A stretch of DNA of 64,000 nt from Paenibacillus phoenicis (GCF_034718895.1 NZ_JAYERP010000001.1:1798001-1862000); one strand, 5' to 3'. Counted from the stretch's first letter, positions 1 to 8,746 are shown. Program-made: numbers and translations. Notes: generated from the sequence alone by a model not told the origin.

Positions 1-560
1 TCAAGCGCGGCCGTGTGAAGTTGACGAAATCGACGGATGAGGGCAAAGAATTGATCCTCTACATGTATGGTGTCGGCGATATGGTTGGGCAAGCCGATCC
101 GTTCTTCAGCTCGAAGCATAGCTTTACCGCCGAAGTCATCGAAGACTGTGAAATCGGCATTATCGAGCAGAAGGACCTGGAAATCATGATCTGTCAGCAT
201 TGCGATTTCGCCATCGATTTCATGAAATGGATGGGCATCCATCACCGTTTGACGCAAACCAAATTCCGCGATCTGATGATGTACGGCAAACCGGGCGCTT
301 TGTGCTCGACCTTGATTCGCTTGAGCAATACGTACGGTGAGCCGCACGGAGACGCCATTCTGATCAATAAGAAGATCACCCATACTGACTTGTCCAACAT
401 GATCGGGGCAACGCGCGAAAGCGTCAACCGGATGCTGAGCGACCTGCGCAAGAAGGATGCGCTGGACTATGAGAACGGGATGATCGTGATCAAAGATCTG
501 GTCATGCTGCAAGATATTTGCCACTGCGAGCTGTGCCCGAACGAAATCTGCCGCATTTAA
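1..560 (+). CDS. fnr: Fnr-type oxygen-sensing regulator, 5' end missing
   Basis: This is the C-terminal three quarters of a Crp/Fnr-family transcription factor; the reading frame is already open at base 3, so the start lies outside the window. The visible part holds the end of the cyclic-nucleotide-like beta barrel, the dimer helix and a winged HTH with recognition helix GATRESVNR. The tail ends in C-x2-C-x4-C (with another Cys two residues before), which is the spacing of the C-terminal [4Fe-4S] ligands of Bacillus Fnr and unlike the N-terminal cluster of E. coli FNR. Known role of that family is activation of anaerobic nitrate/nitrite genes at TGTGA-N6-TCACA sites. It faces nirBD, whose promoter carries exactly such a site, so a local regulatory link is likely. 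Confidence 0.9.
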   Translation, partial: KRGRVKLTKSTDEGKELILYMYGVGDMVGQADPFFSSKHSFTAEVIEDCEIGIIEQKDLEIMICQHCDFAIDFMKWMGIHHRLTQTKFRDLMMYGKPGALCSTLIRLSNTYGEPHGDAILINKKITHTDLSNMIGATRESVNRMLSDLRKKDALDYENGMIVIKDLVMLQDICHCELCPNEICRI

Positions 561-605
561 CCGCCTAGTACTCCCCCCATATTCGGCGTTAGTTCCGGTG
601 TATTG

Positions 606-637
606 AACCGTCCCATGATTGGAGGGCGGTTTTTTTG
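606..637 (+). terminator. Terminator after fnr
   Basis: A short GC-rich stem (AACCGtCCC with GGGCGGTT, one bulged T) is followed by a run of seven T on the plus strand, 45 bases after the fnr stop codon. Confidence 0.75.
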
Positions 638-653
638 CTTTCTTCCCATCGCG

Positions 654-700
654 TAAAAAAATCCCCCAATCCTCTTCGCTACCCAATGAGGTTGGGGGAT
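654..700 (-). terminator. Second minus-strand terminator downstream of nirBD
   Basis: Read on the minus strand, ATCCCCCAACCTC pairs with GAGGATTGGGGGAT and is followed by a T run. It lies about 110 bases beyond the nirBD terminator, so it is either a back-up terminator or ends a very short separate transcript. The rest of the 561-855 gap holds no gene I can support. Confidence 0.65.
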
Positions 701-808
701 ACATATGTGGTTATGAGCCCTATGCTTTCTTGCGCATGGGGGAAATGAACCAATATGCCATTGCGACGAATACCGCACCGCCCCCAAATCAAACTTGCCT
801 CATGCTTC

Positions 809-842
809 AAAAATAGCGCGGCGACCTTCCGATCACCGCGCT
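809..842 (-). terminator. Terminator of nirBD
   Basis: On the minus strand AGCGCGGTGA pairs with TCGCCGCGCT and is followed by ATTTTTG, directly after the nirD stop codon. Confidence 0.85.
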
Positions 843-855
843 GTCGATAGCCGCA

Positions 856-1203
856 CTACGCTTGCTGCAAAGCAGCAGCGGCAATGTAGACCTGTTCGTC
901 CTCCACCTTGACCGGGAACATCGTGACCTGCCCGGTATCCGGTGCTTGAACGAGCCCGGTGGTCAGGTCGATTTTCCAATCATACAACGGATCATACAGA
1001 TAATGACCCGATACGATCCCCTCGGCCAGCGGTCCGCCCTTTGGATGCGGATTTTGGTTCAGCGCCGCAAAAATCCGGCCATCCGATGTTCGGAACACGG
1101 CAATTTGCAGGCCGGCCACTTCCACGACACGCCCGATTTGCAGCAGAAAATCCTCCAAGGCACCAACAGGATAAAACGTTTCGCCCTTACTCTCCATACT
1201 CAT
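856..1203 (-). CDS. nirD: Nitrite reductase (NADH) small subunit
   Basis: A 115-residue Rieske-fold small subunit that partners NirB in cytoplasmic, assimilatory or detoxifying reduction of nitrite to ammonium. The segment NPHPKGGPLAEG followed by LYDPLYDW aligns with the cluster loops of Rieske proteins but lacks the Cys-His ligand pairs, as is usual for NirD of this short type, so it should carry no iron-sulfur cluster. It lies 31 bases behind nirB on the same strand and is followed by a strong terminator, making a two-gene operon. The start is supported by an AAAGGGG ribosome binding site nine bases upstream. Confidence 0.93.
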   Translation of the reverse strand: MSMESKGETFYPVGALEDFLLQIGRVVEVAGLQIAVFRTSDGRIFAALNQNPHPKGGPLAEGIVSGHYLYDPLYDWKIDLTTGLVQAPDTGQVTMFPVKVEDEQVYIAAAALQQA

Positions 1204-1234
1204 GCACCATGACCCCTTTCTCTAGGACGCTGTA

Positions 1235-3667
1235 TTACAGCTGGCTGCTCACTTCTAACGAGTGATACAATTTGCCAAGCTGTTCGTTGTCGTTCAGCAC
1301 TTTTTTCCATGGATCGGATACTTGCTTCAAAGCAAATTCAATCCGTTCCATCAGCGCTTTGCGGTTCTTCACATCGTCAACGATAACCGAGCGGATATGC
1401 TCAAGGCCCATCCGTTCCACCCATTCCGACGTTCTCTCCAGGTAGTTGCCGGTTTCACGGTAGTACTGCATCAGCGCGCCGCACACTTCAATCAATTCCT
1501 CATCGGTTTTCACCTTGCACAGCGAGTCCGCCAAGCGCGGCTTGATCCCGCCGTTGCCGCCAATGAAAACCTCCCAACCGCCGTCATTGCCAACGATCCC
1601 GATATCTTTGGTGCACGACTCGGCGCAGTTACGCGGGCAGCCGTTAACCGCCATCTTAAATTTCGCCGGGAAGTCCAGCCGCTCGAATTTGCGCTCCAGC
1701 AGCGCGCCCATACCCATTGAATCCTGGGTGCCAAAACGGCAGAACTGCGAACCAACGCAGGTCTTTACTGTGCGCAACGATTTGGCATAAGCATAACCTG
1801 ACGGCATATCCAGCTCTGCCCACACCTTCGGCAGGTCCTCTTTCTTCACGCCGATCAAATCCAGCCGTTGTCCGCCCGTGACCTTGACCACCTTGACATT
1901 GTATTTCAACGAAACATCGGCGATTTTCTTCAGATCTTCCGGCGTTGTGACGCCGCCGTACATCCGCGGCACCACGGTATACGTGCCGTCCTTTTGAATG
2001 TTGGCATTCATCCGTTCGTTGACGAAACGCGAAGCTTTTTCATCTTCATGGGTATCCGGGTAGATCATGCCTAGATAGTAGTTAATCGCCGGCCGACACT
2101 TCGAACAGCCTTCCGGCTGCGTCCATCCGAGCACATTCATCACTTCTTTGGTTGTCTGCAGCCCTTTCGCTTTAATCTCGGCAACGATCTCGTCCCGGCT
2201 AAGCGTAGTGCAGCTGCAAATCCCCTGTTTCGCCGATTGGGTAAAGCCATCGCCAAGCACATATTGCAGGATCTGCTCGACGACCGGTTTACAGCCGCCG
2301 CAAGATCGAGTCGCTCCGGTGCTCGCTTTAATTTCGTCGACCGTCGTCATCCCTTGATTTACGATGCAGTCCACGATCGTGCCTTTCGTCACCCCGTTAC
2401 AGCCGCAGACGATTTCCTCATCGCTCATCGTTTCGACCGATGCCTTCTTCTTGGTGCCGCCGCAGCAGCCCCCGCCCATCAGCGATTCGTACAACTCATC
2501 GGTCATCTCCGCGCCTTGCTTAATCAGCTTCTGCAGCTCAGCCGAATCTGTGATATCCCCGAACAGCACTGCCCCAACCAGCTTGCCGTCCTTCAGCAAA
2601 ATTTTCTTATAGGTGCGTTTCCACTCGTCCTTGCTGACGATCACTGTATGCTCCGGTCCATCGATAAATTCACCGGTGGAGAATACATCCACGCCGGAAA
2701 TTTTGAGCTTGGTCGATACGACCGAACCCTCATAAGGCGCGGTATCCACGCCGCTGATATGCTTCGCCAACACCATCCCCTGCTCGAACAAAGGCGCAAC
2801 CAGACCGTAACAAACCCCGCGGTGCTCCGTACATTCCCCCACAGAATACACACCTTCAAGCGAGGTTTGCAGATAGTCGTTCACGACGATCCCACGGTTC
2901 ACTTCGATGCCGCTGGCTTTAGCAACCGCAACATTAGGTCGGATTCCCACAGCCATAACGACGAATTCCGCCTCCAGCTCCGTCCCGTCGGCAAAGCGCA
3001 GGCCGCGAACCCGATGGTCGCCAAACAGCTCCGTCGTTTGTGCGCCCATCTTAAATTTGATCCCTTGCCGCTCCAACTCTGCTTTCAACATGCTCGCTGC
3101 CTGATGGTCTAACTGGCGTTCCATCAGATCTTCCATCAAATGTACAACCGTCACGTCCATCCCCAGTTGCACAAGGCCTTTGGCCGCTTCCAATCCCAAC
3201 AGTCCACCGCCAATGACGGCCGCCTTCTTGTAGGTCTTCGCCGCCTCCAACATTTGCTTGCAGTCCGCGATGTCACGGAAGCCAACGACCCCTTCCTTAT
3301 CGCTGCCTGGAATCGGCAAGATCAGCGAATTGGAGCCCGTTGCGATCAGCACTTTATCGTACGGGACGCGCAACCCATTATCGGCGACGACCTCTTTGGC
3401 TTCGGCATCAATCCGTTCCACTGCAGTTCCGACATGCAGGGTGATCCCGTTCTCTTTGTACCAGTTCAAATCGTTCAGCACGATATCGTCCAGCGTTTTG
3501 CTGCCTTCCAGCACATATGACAGCATAATTCGATTGTAGTTCGGATGCGGCTCGCTTCCGAATACCGTAATGTCAAATTTCGTAGTCAACTTCAGGATTT
3601 GCTCTACCGTGCTGATTCCGGCCATTCCGTTACCGATAACAACTAGTTTCTCTCGTTCCATTCCCAT
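1235..3667 (-). CDS. nirB: Nitrite reductase (NADH) large subunit
   Basis: An 810-residue flavoprotein with siroheme that moves electrons from NAD(P)H to nitrite, giving ammonium. The N-terminus shows an FAD Rossmann motif (VVIGNGMAG) and a second nucleotide motif (VIGGGLLGLEAA). The middle holds two Cys-rich BFD-like [2Fe-2S] segments (CGCNG...CGGCKP and CSC...CSKC). The C-terminal third contains the siroheme/[4Fe-4S] signatures CVGSQFCRFG and CPRNCAESC. Length fits the family. With nirD it forms an operon driven by a promoter with a perfect Fnr box, so expression under oxygen limitation with nitrate or nitrite is expected. The ATG has AGGAGG about twelve bases upstream. Confidence 0.96.
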   Translation of the reverse strand: MGMEREKLVVIGNGMAGISTVEQILKLTTKFDITVFGSEPHPNYNRIMLSYVLEGSKTLDDIVLNDLNWYKENGITLHVGTAVERIDAEAKEVVADNGLRVPYDKVLIATGSNSLILPIPGSDKEGVVGFRDIADCKQMLEAAKTYKKAAVIGGGLLGLEAAKGLVQLGMDVTVVHLMEDLMERQLDHQAASMLKAELERQGIKFKMGAQTTELFGDHRVRGLRFADGTELEAEFVVMAVGIRPNVAVAKASGIEVNRGIVVNDYLQTSLEGVYSVGECTEHRGVCYGLVAPLFEQGMVLAKHISGVDTAPYEGSVVSTKLKISGVDVFSTGEFIDGPEHTVIVSKDEWKRTYKKILLKDGKLVGAVLFGDITDSAELQKLIKQGAEMTDELYESLMGGGCCGGTKKKASVETMSDEEIVCGCNGVTKGTIVDCIVNQGMTTVDEIKASTGATRSCGGCKPVVEQILQYVLGDGFTQSAKQGICSCTTLSRDEIVAEIKAKGLQTTKEVMNVLGWTQPEGCSKCRPAINYYLGMIYPDTHEDEKASRFVNERMNANIQKDGTYTVVPRMYGGVTTPEDLKKIADVSLKYNVKVVKVTGGQRLDLIGVKKEDLPKVWAELDMPSGYAYAKSLRTVKTCVGSQFCRFGTQDSMGMGALLERKFERLDFPAKFKMAVNGCPRNCAESCTKDIGIVGNDGGWEVFIGGNGGIKPRLADSLCKVKTDEELIEVCGALMQYYRETGNYLERTSEWVERMGLEHIRSVIVDDVKNRKALMERIEFALKQVSDPWKKVLNDNEQLGKLYHSLEVSSQL

Positions 3668-3743
3668 ATCTTTAGAATGCCTCCTCCAATAAACACCTGG
3701 GTCTCATGCAACTTGGCGATAGTTAAAATTTGAAGTGCTCCCA

Positions 3744-3793
3744 TGCTCCCAGTATACTTTTCAAATAAGGAGGACTTTGTGATTCCATTCACA
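3744..3793 (-). promoter_or_regulatory. Fnr-dependent nirB promoter
   Basis: The minus-strand -10 box TATACT lies at 3751-3756, predicting transcription start at 3744. A perfect palindrome TGTGA-TTCCAT-TCACA lies at 3778-3793 (plus-strand reading), centred at -41.5. No -35 box is present, as expected for a class II activator promoter. A weaker TGTGA-AAATTT-TAACA at 3799-3814 is centred at -62.5, two helical turns further up. Confidence 0.85.
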
Positions 3794-3845
3794 TTAATTG
3801 TGAAAATTTTAACATACTTTTGTCATAACTTTTTCAATGTTCTGT

Positions 3846-3888
3846 AAAAAAATCCGCTCTCCCGGATGATCACCAGGATTACGGATCT
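3846..3888 (-). terminator. Terminator of the lipoprotein gene
   Basis: On the minus strand ATCCG and TCCTGG pair with TCCGGGA and CGGAT, with a seven-T run after the stem. It follows the stop codon of the DUF4430-like gene and precedes the nirB promoter. Confidence 0.65.
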
Positions 3889-3906
3889 CTAAGTTACATC
3901 GTACTT

Positions 3907-4626
3907 CTATTGCGTCGTCAAGGTAATCTCCACGTAGTCTTGCGGCTTTAATCTCATATCCAGGCCATTATCCAGCAGCTTCTTCCCATTCACTTTCAGG
4001 ATCCATTGCTCGTCCTGCTTAGGGGTATAGCCGCCGACGGAGATAATTGATTTATGGTTAGGGTTAAACTGTACCAATCCACTGTGCTTCAGGAGATCTC
4101 GAACGGTGGTGTTATCACTGTATTTATGGACAAAATATTGCTTCTGACTGCCCCCGTCGATAATCAACAGCAAGGACGCCAGCGGCGAGATCGCTTCATA
4201 GCTGTCCACCGTCTTGACGTAAACCAGCAGCTTGTCACCCATTTGCAGCTCCTGATCCCAGTTGGTAGAGGCCAGCTCCTTATCATTTAGCCGGGTCCCC
4301 CATTCCAACGCCGAATCCAGCGACACCTCCCCCACCGATTGAATGGCGGACTGGTCCTCTGTAAATTTGACAATCCCGCTGCTTGCCAAGGCATGACGTA
4401 CCGTTAACCCGTCGATATAATCAAAATGCAGGTTACGCGTCACATCAGGGATAAAGGTGCCTCCATCAATCATTAATGTGATATCGTGGGGGTGTTCTAC
4501 TTCTGTTGTCTGCGTCTCCGCTGGTGTCGGTTGATCCATAATCTGGCCGCGGGCGCACGCCGACGCGATTATGATTATAGTCAGTCCTGCCATACATCCA
4601 ACGAACCATCGCCATCTGTTAAACAT
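3907..4626 (-). CDS. Exported lipoprotein with two DUF4430-like domains
   Basis: A 239-residue protein with an N-terminal hydrophobic stretch (GLTIIIIASAC) ending in a lipobox-like ASAC, so Cys24 is the probable lipidated residue. After a Pro/Thr-rich linker come two similar domains (about 49-145 and 153-239), each beginning I-D-G-G and carrying TVR-x-L-L/A..SG followed by W..(K/R)(V/L)N.K and a final GDKLLVYV or PQDYVEITL strand. This pattern matches the DUF4430 (transcobalamin C-terminal-like, beta-grasp) family, found in Firmicute surface proteins that may bind cobalamin or act in adhesion. The function here is unknown. It is a single gene between terminators. Confidence 0.6.
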   Translation of the reverse strand: MFNRWRWFVGCMAGLTIIIIASACARGQIMDQPTPAETQTTEVEHPHDITLMIDGGTFIPDVTRNLHFDYIDGLTVRHALASSGIVKFTEDQSAIQSVGEVSLDSALEWGTRLNDKELASTNWDQELQMGDKLLVYVKTVDSYEAISPLASLLLIIDGGSQKQYFVHKYSDNTTVRDLLKHSGLVQFNPNHKSIISVGGYTPKQDEQWILKVNGKKLLDNGLDMRLKPQDYVEITLTTQ

Positions 4627-4746
4627 AGCCGCCCTGCCTTTCTCCTCATCATTTTCCCAACTTCGGCCAGATCGTATTCCTTCTTCTTAAGCATACCGGA
4701 CAAAGTGCAGGTTCTCAAATTTCAGGCTCCCTGATGGATATTGGCA

Positions 4747-4779
4747 AAAATAAAAAGGCCCCCGTCATCGGAGGCCTGT
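4747..4779 (-). terminator. Terminator after the FAD oxidoreductase gene
   Basis: On the minus strand CAGGCCTCCG pairs with GGGGGCCTTT around a short loop, followed by TTTATTTTTG. Confidence 0.75.
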
Positions 4780-4795
4780 TGTATGTTCAGATGTC

Positions 4796-5362
4796 TTACT
4801 TAAGTACGTCGTGATCAACGTAGCGTTCGCCGTTCATTTCGCTGATCAACTCAATCGCTACCTTCGCGCCGTCGCCGGCGGTAATGATCGTATGCACGCT
4901 TACCCCGGCAACTGTTCCCGCTGCCCATACGCGCGGAATGCTCGTACGGCCTTGGCCATCCGTAGCAATCACCGTCTTAATTCGAGGTTCGCGGCCTTCC
5001 TTCAACTCCAAGCCGATAGCGCTTGCAAGGTCGGTTAACGCGCCGGTGGCCAATATGATATGAGACGCTTCATAACTGCGGCCGGATTCGGTCTTCACCG
5101 TAACCGTTGAACCACCGTTCGTATCGATGTCAGTTACTTTCTCTTCAATGAACTTCGCGCCGAATTTCTCCGCTTGCTCCCGGCCGATCTTCAGCAAATC
5201 GGGTCCGGAAATGTCCTTCGCACCGTAATGATTCTCGATCCATGCCCGCTTGGTCATGCTGGTGTTGCTGTCCAGAACGAGCGTTTCTTTACCGGCCTTC
5301 GCCAAGAAAAGTGCTGCACTGGCTCCTGCAGGTCCTGCTCCAATAACAATTACATCAGCCAC
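4796..5362 (-). CDS. Small FAD-dependent oxidoreductase, thioredoxin-reductase-like
   Basis: A 188-residue flavoprotein resembling only the FAD-binding half of thioredoxin reductases: VIVIGAGPAGASAA at the N-terminus, the ATG motif (IILATGAL) near residue 106, and VWAAGTVAG with a C-terminal GDGAKVAIE. The NADPH domain and the CxxC redox pair of true thioredoxin reductase are absent; the length fits the stand-alone short family rather than a truncation. It starts with GTG behind an AGGTG site. The upstream gene on the same strand is an HxlR regulator, an arrangement like Bacillus hypR-hypO, which suggests a redox or quinone stress role. That role is inference. Confidence 0.7.
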   Translation of the reverse strand: MADVIVIGAGPAGASAALFLAKAGKETLVLDSNTSMTKRAWIENHYGAKDISGPDLLKIGREQAEKFGAKFIEEKVTDIDTNGGSTVTVKTESGRSYEASHIILATGALTDLASAIGLELKEGREPRIKTVIATDGQGRTSIPRVWAAGTVAGVSVHTIITAGDGAKVAIELISEMNGERYVDHDVLK

Positions 5363-5425
5363 ACGTACACCTACTTTCTATTATATTCCATGCCGCCCGC
5401 TCGCCGGTAACGGCATGTTTGTTGT

Positions 5426-5743
5426 TTACTTAATCCACTCTTCCGCCCAGGACTGCACTTGTTCCATAACGGGACGAAGCGCCCGGCCTTTCTCCGTTAA
5501 TTCATATTCAATCCGAACCGGCGTCTCGGGATAGACATGGCGAACCAGGATTCCTTCACATTCCAGATCCTTCATCCGCTCGGATAACATTTTATCGCTC
5601 ATGGAAGGAATCTGATTGGAAATATCCTTGAATCGCTTGGGACCGCTCATCAGCGTTTTGATGATCAGACCGTTCCAACGTTTGCCTAAAAACGAAAATG
5701 CCGATTCAAACCGCGGACACATCGCCTGGGAATGCTCATCCAT
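5426..5743 (-). CDS. HxlR-family redox-type regulator
   Basis: A 105-residue winged-HTH repressor or activator of the HxlR/YodB/HypR family, with CPRFESAFSFLGKRWN at the N-terminus and a typical wing before LTEKGRALRPVM. Cys9 sits at the position of the conserved N-terminal sensing Cys of YodB and HypR; one more Cys lies near residue 80, so thiol-based sensing of quinones, aldehydes or disulfide stress is plausible. I use the ATG at 5743 because GAGGTG sits six bases before it, while the upstream in-frame GTG lies inside that site. It probably controls itself and the adjoining FAD oxidoreductase. Confidence 0.8.
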   Translation of the reverse strand: MDEHSQAMCPRFESAFSFLGKRWNGLIIKTLMSGPKRFKDISNQIPSMSDKMLSERMKDLECEGILVRHVYPETPVRIEYELTEKGRALRPVMEQVQSWAEEWIK

Positions 5744-5853
5744 AAAATTCACCTCGTTATCATCGCCGACCTAAAGGCTGAAAGCTTACAATTTGTTAGT
5801 ATATATCATAATAGCATATTTATCGAAGGAAAGTAAGGGGGATGACCGATCAT

Positions 5854-5884
5854 TTAAAAAAACGACCGCCCAGGCGGCGGCCGC
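5854..5884 (-). terminator. Terminator of the sugar dehydrogenase/isomerase operon
   Basis: On the minus strand GCCGCC pairs within CGCCTGGGCGGTC, followed by GTTTTTTT, just past the last gene of the operon. Confidence 0.6.
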
Positions 5885-5912
5885 TAATATAGTATATTAC
5901 GTTGGTTGTAAC

Positions 5913-6881
5913 TTATACCCACCACATTTCGGCGGCAGAATCCTCCACCAGCACCTGCTGAAGGTTGCGTACCGCCTTCGTAAACCCTTCGTCGATCGAC
6001 ATCAGGCCGTCTTCATGCTCGATGCTGACGACATAGTCGTAGCCGTACAAGCGAAGGGCGCTGATGATGTCCGCCCAGGTTTTCAAATCATGGCCATAAC
6101 CAACCGTACGGAACTGCCAAGCCCGGTTCTGCATCATGGTATAAGGCTGCATATCCGTAAGTCCGTAACGGTTCACGTTCACCGGATCAATCGTCGTGTC
6201 CTTGGCGTGGAAATGGTGAATCGCACCAGCCCGGCCAAGGATCGAAATCGCCTGCACCGGATCAATCCCCTGCCACCACATATGGCTCGGGTCCAAATTG
6301 GCGCCGATAGCTTCCCCGGCCGCTTCGCGCAGGCGAAGCAGCGTGGCCGGCGTATGCACGGAGAAACCGCCGTGCAGCTCCAAACCGATTTTCACATGAT
6401 GCTCTGCGGCATAACGGCCCATTTCCGACCAGTACGGAATCACCTTATTGTTCCACTGCCAATCGAGGATTTCCTGGTAATCGTTCGGCCACGGTGCGAC
6501 CGGCCAATTCGGGTATTTCGCATCCTCATGATCACCGGGACAGCCGGAAAACGTATTAACAACCGGCACCTCCAGCAGTTCAGCCAATTGGACGGTCTTG
6601 ACGAAGGCGTCATGGAACTCTTGCGCCACCGCCTTTTGCGGATGCAGAGGATTTCCGTGGCAGCTCAGCGCACTGATCGTTAATCCGCGCGATTCCACCG
6701 CCCGCTTGAACTCCTCCCGCGCTTGTTTATTCTCCAGCAGTACATCGGGATTACAATGCGCGTTGCCAGGATAACCGCCAGTCCCGATCTCTACGGCTTT
6801 TAACCCCTGGGCGGCTGCCTTATCCAACGCCTGCTCCAACGGGAGCCCTCCGAACAATACGAGAAATACGCCTAATTTCAT
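5913..6881 (-). CDS. Sugar phosphate isomerase/epimerase (TIM barrel)
   Basis: A 322-residue AP-endonuclease-2-type TIM barrel of the IolE/xylose-isomerase-like family. It shows the usual metal-binding landmarks: LELHGG, NLDPSHMWW, HFHAKDT and SIEHED, supplying His, Glu and Asp ligands. It is the last gene of a four-gene operon with two Gfo/Idh/MocA dehydrogenases and a second isomerase; such pairs act on oxidised (keto) sugars or inositols, but the substrate cannot be read from sequence. The start at 6881 is chosen because GGGAGGG precedes it at good distance; an upstream in-frame ATG lies in the end of the previous gene. Confidence 0.8.
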   Translation of the reverse strand: MKLGVFLVLFGGLPLEQALDKAAAQGLKAVEIGTGGYPGNAHCNPDVLLENKQAREEFKRAVESRGLTISALSCHGNPLHPQKAVAQEFHDAFVKTVQLAELLEVPVVNTFSGCPGDHEDAKYPNWPVAPWPNDYQEILDWQWNNKVIPYWSEMGRYAAEHHVKIGLELHGGFSVHTPATLLRLREAAGEAIGANLDPSHMWWQGIDPVQAISILGRAGAIHHFHAKDTTIDPVNVNRYGLTDMQPYTMMQNRAWQFRTVGYGHDLKTWADIISALRLYGYDYVVSIEHEDGLMSIDEGFTKAVRNLQQVLVEDSAAEMWWV

Positions 6882-6900
6882 TCCCGGTTCCCTCCCGTGA

Positions 6901-7983
6901 TTAATCAAAATAAACGGTCTTACCTGTTCTCGCCGACTCGTAAATCGCTTCCAAAATTTCCGTGACGACCAGCGCTTGCTCCGGCTTCACCAGCGGTTCC
7001 TTATCCTCGAGAATCGCCTGCACCCAAGCTCTTGCTTCACGCGTTGCCTCGGTTTCCTGTTTGCCCTCAAAGAAGGCAACGCCGCCCGAACCCAAATCAA
7101 TCTTCGTTTCATACAGGCGACTCATTTTCTCGCCGTTGATGCGCAGGCCGTTGGTCATGTCCGCGCCGCCTTCCGTCCCGCACAGCAGCGTCTTCGCTTC
7201 GCCGATATCCACGATGTTCAGCGCCCAGCTCGATTCAAGAATGATCGTCGCGCCGTTCTTCATCGTAATGAAGCCAAATGCAGAGTCCTCCACTTTAAAT
7301 TCCTCCGGATTCCAAGGCCCAAACGCATTTGCTGCATTCTCGCGGCTGCCGAGTTTATGGAAGACGGAACCGGTGACGCTCTTCGGCTCGTAGTTGTTCA
7401 TCAGCCACAAGGTCAGGTCCAGGGCATGGGTCCCGATATCGATCAACGGACCGCCGCCTTGCTTCTCCTCGTCGAGGAAGACGCCCCATGTTGGCACTGC
7501 CCGGCGACGAAGCGCCAGCGCCTTGCCAAGATAAATGTCGCCGAGCTCACCTTTTTCGCAAATCTCCTTCAAATACAAGCTGTCGCTGCGGAACCGGTTT
7601 TGGTAGGCGATTGTCAGCTTCTTGCCCGTACGCTTCGCTGCATCCAGCATTTGACGAGCCTGCTCTGCCGTCTTAGCCATCGGCTTCTCACACATGACAT
7701 GGCGACCGGATTCCAACGAAGCAATCGTAATTTCGGCGTGGGAATCGTTTGGCGTGCACACATGCACAACTTCAGCATCGCTTTCCTCTAACAGCTGGCG
7801 ATAATCGGTATACACCTTGGCGTTCTCCCCGCCGTATTGCGCTGCGGCTTTGGCTGCGCGCTCCTCGATAATATCGCAAAATGCGACCATCTCCACCTCA
7901 GGCTGCTGGGCCAGGCTTGGCAAATGTTTTCCGTTCGCAATCCCGCCGCAGCCGATAATGGCTACTTTCAACGTTTTAGACAT
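6901..7983 (-). CDS. Gfo/Idh/MocA-family oxidoreductase
   Basis: A 360-residue NAD(P)-dependent sugar or inositol dehydrogenase. The N-terminal Rossmann fold shows VAIIGCGGIANGKHLPSL, and the family lysine motif CEKPMAKT lies near residue 97; DIGTHALDL supplies the catalytic region of the C-terminal domain. The start at 7983 has a strong AAAGGAGGT eight bases upstream; its first codons overlap the end of the preceding isomerase gene by eight bases, so translation is probably coupled. Substrate unknown. Confidence 0.85.
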   Translation of the reverse strand: MSKTLKVAIIGCGGIANGKHLPSLAQQPEVEMVAFCDIIEERAAKAAAQYGGENAKVYTDYRQLLEESDAEVVHVCTPNDSHAEITIASLESGRHVMCEKPMAKTAEQARQMLDAAKRTGKKLTIAYQNRFRSDSLYLKEICEKGELGDIYLGKALALRRRAVPTWGVFLDEEKQGGGPLIDIGTHALDLTLWLMNNYEPKSVTGSVFHKLGSRENAANAFGPWNPEEFKVEDSAFGFITMKNGATIILESSWALNIVDIGEAKTLLCGTEGGADMTNGLRINGEKMSRLYETKIDLGSGGVAFFEGKQETEATREARAWVQAILEDKEPLVKPEQALVVTEILEAIYESARTGKTVYFD

Positions 7984-8746
7984 GAAGTTTACCTCCTTTT
8001 TGCGCATAGTCACGTACCCATTCCATGCTTGTCTGAATGCTCGTGAGCGAATCTCCGGCGCAATGATCCTGCTCGACGATTAACCATTCCACCCCCGCAG
8101 CAATCGCAGCATCGCCGATTTCCGTGATGGCAATCTCCCCGCGGCCAAGCTCAACCGTATCCGGCGAACCGTCCGCCTTCTTGACCACGTCCTTCCAGTG
8201 CACCAGCGGAAGCCGCCCCGTATATGTAGCGATATAATCCAGCGGATTCGCTCCAGCAAAGGCGACCCAGCAGGAATCAAGCTCAACCTGCAACAGGTGT
8301 TCAGGCACTTGCTCGTAGATGGCGTCAAGCACCGGCTTGCCGTCGTGCTGTAACGTCAGCTCAAAATCATGATTATGATAGCAAAGCACCAAATCTTCCT
8401 CTTTGCACTTTTCACCGAATTTTTTCAAATCTTCGATGATTTCCGACCAACGGTTGCGGTCTTCCTCTGCCAAATAAGGAACGATGATATAGCGGCTGCC
8501 AATCGCTTTATTAAACGCCAATTCCTCGTCGATCGCTTCCTTCAACCGGGTATATGGGGTATGCGCACCAATCGCCGTTAATCCCGTCTCCCGCAAAATC
8601 TCCTGTACTTGCTCTGCCGTGCGCCCGTAAAATCCGGCAAACTCGACCCCTTGATAGCCAAGCTCTGCCACTTTGCGCAAAGTTCCTTCAAAATCCCGTT
8701 CCAAATGATCTCTTACCGTATACAACTGCAAACCAAGCTTCGTCAT
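7976..8746 (-). CDS. Sugar phosphate isomerase/epimerase
   Basis: A 256-residue TIM-barrel protein of the xylose-isomerase-like family, with LGLQLYTVRD at the start, CYHNHDFE (metal and catalytic His/Glu) around residues 121-128, VELDSCWVAFAG, VHWKDVV and a terminal IVEQDHC. Members with this exact start and the NHD.E motif often sit beside Gfo/Idh dehydrogenases in 3-keto-sugar or inositol breakdown. Second gene of the operon. AGGAGA lies eight bases before the ATG. Confidence 0.83.
   Translation of the reverse strand: MTKLGLQLYTVRDHLERDFEGTLRKVAELGYQGVEFAGFYGRTAEQVQEILRETGLTAIGAHTPYTRLKEAIDEELAFNKAIGSRYIIVPYLAEEDRNRWSEIIEDLKKFGEKCKEEDLVLCYHNHDFELTLQHDGKPVLDAIYEQVPEHLLQVELDSCWVAFAGANPLDYIATYTGRLPLVHWKDVVKKADGSPDTVELGRGEIAITEIGDAAIAAGVEWLIVEQDHCAGDSLTSIQTSMEWVRDYAQKGGKLHV

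Noticed and set aside
701-808. Minus-strand mini-gene between two terminators (hydrophobic GGGAVFVAMAYWFISP then MRKKA)
   Set aside because: An in-frame TGA separates the only upstream ATG from the hydrophobic part, and the remaining ATG gives 13 residues. Not enough support.
2237-3112. Plus-strand open frame of 291 codons opposite nirB
   Set aside because: It is antisense to a strongly conserved nirB and is rich in His, Arg and Gln typical of a shadow frame. No ribosome site.
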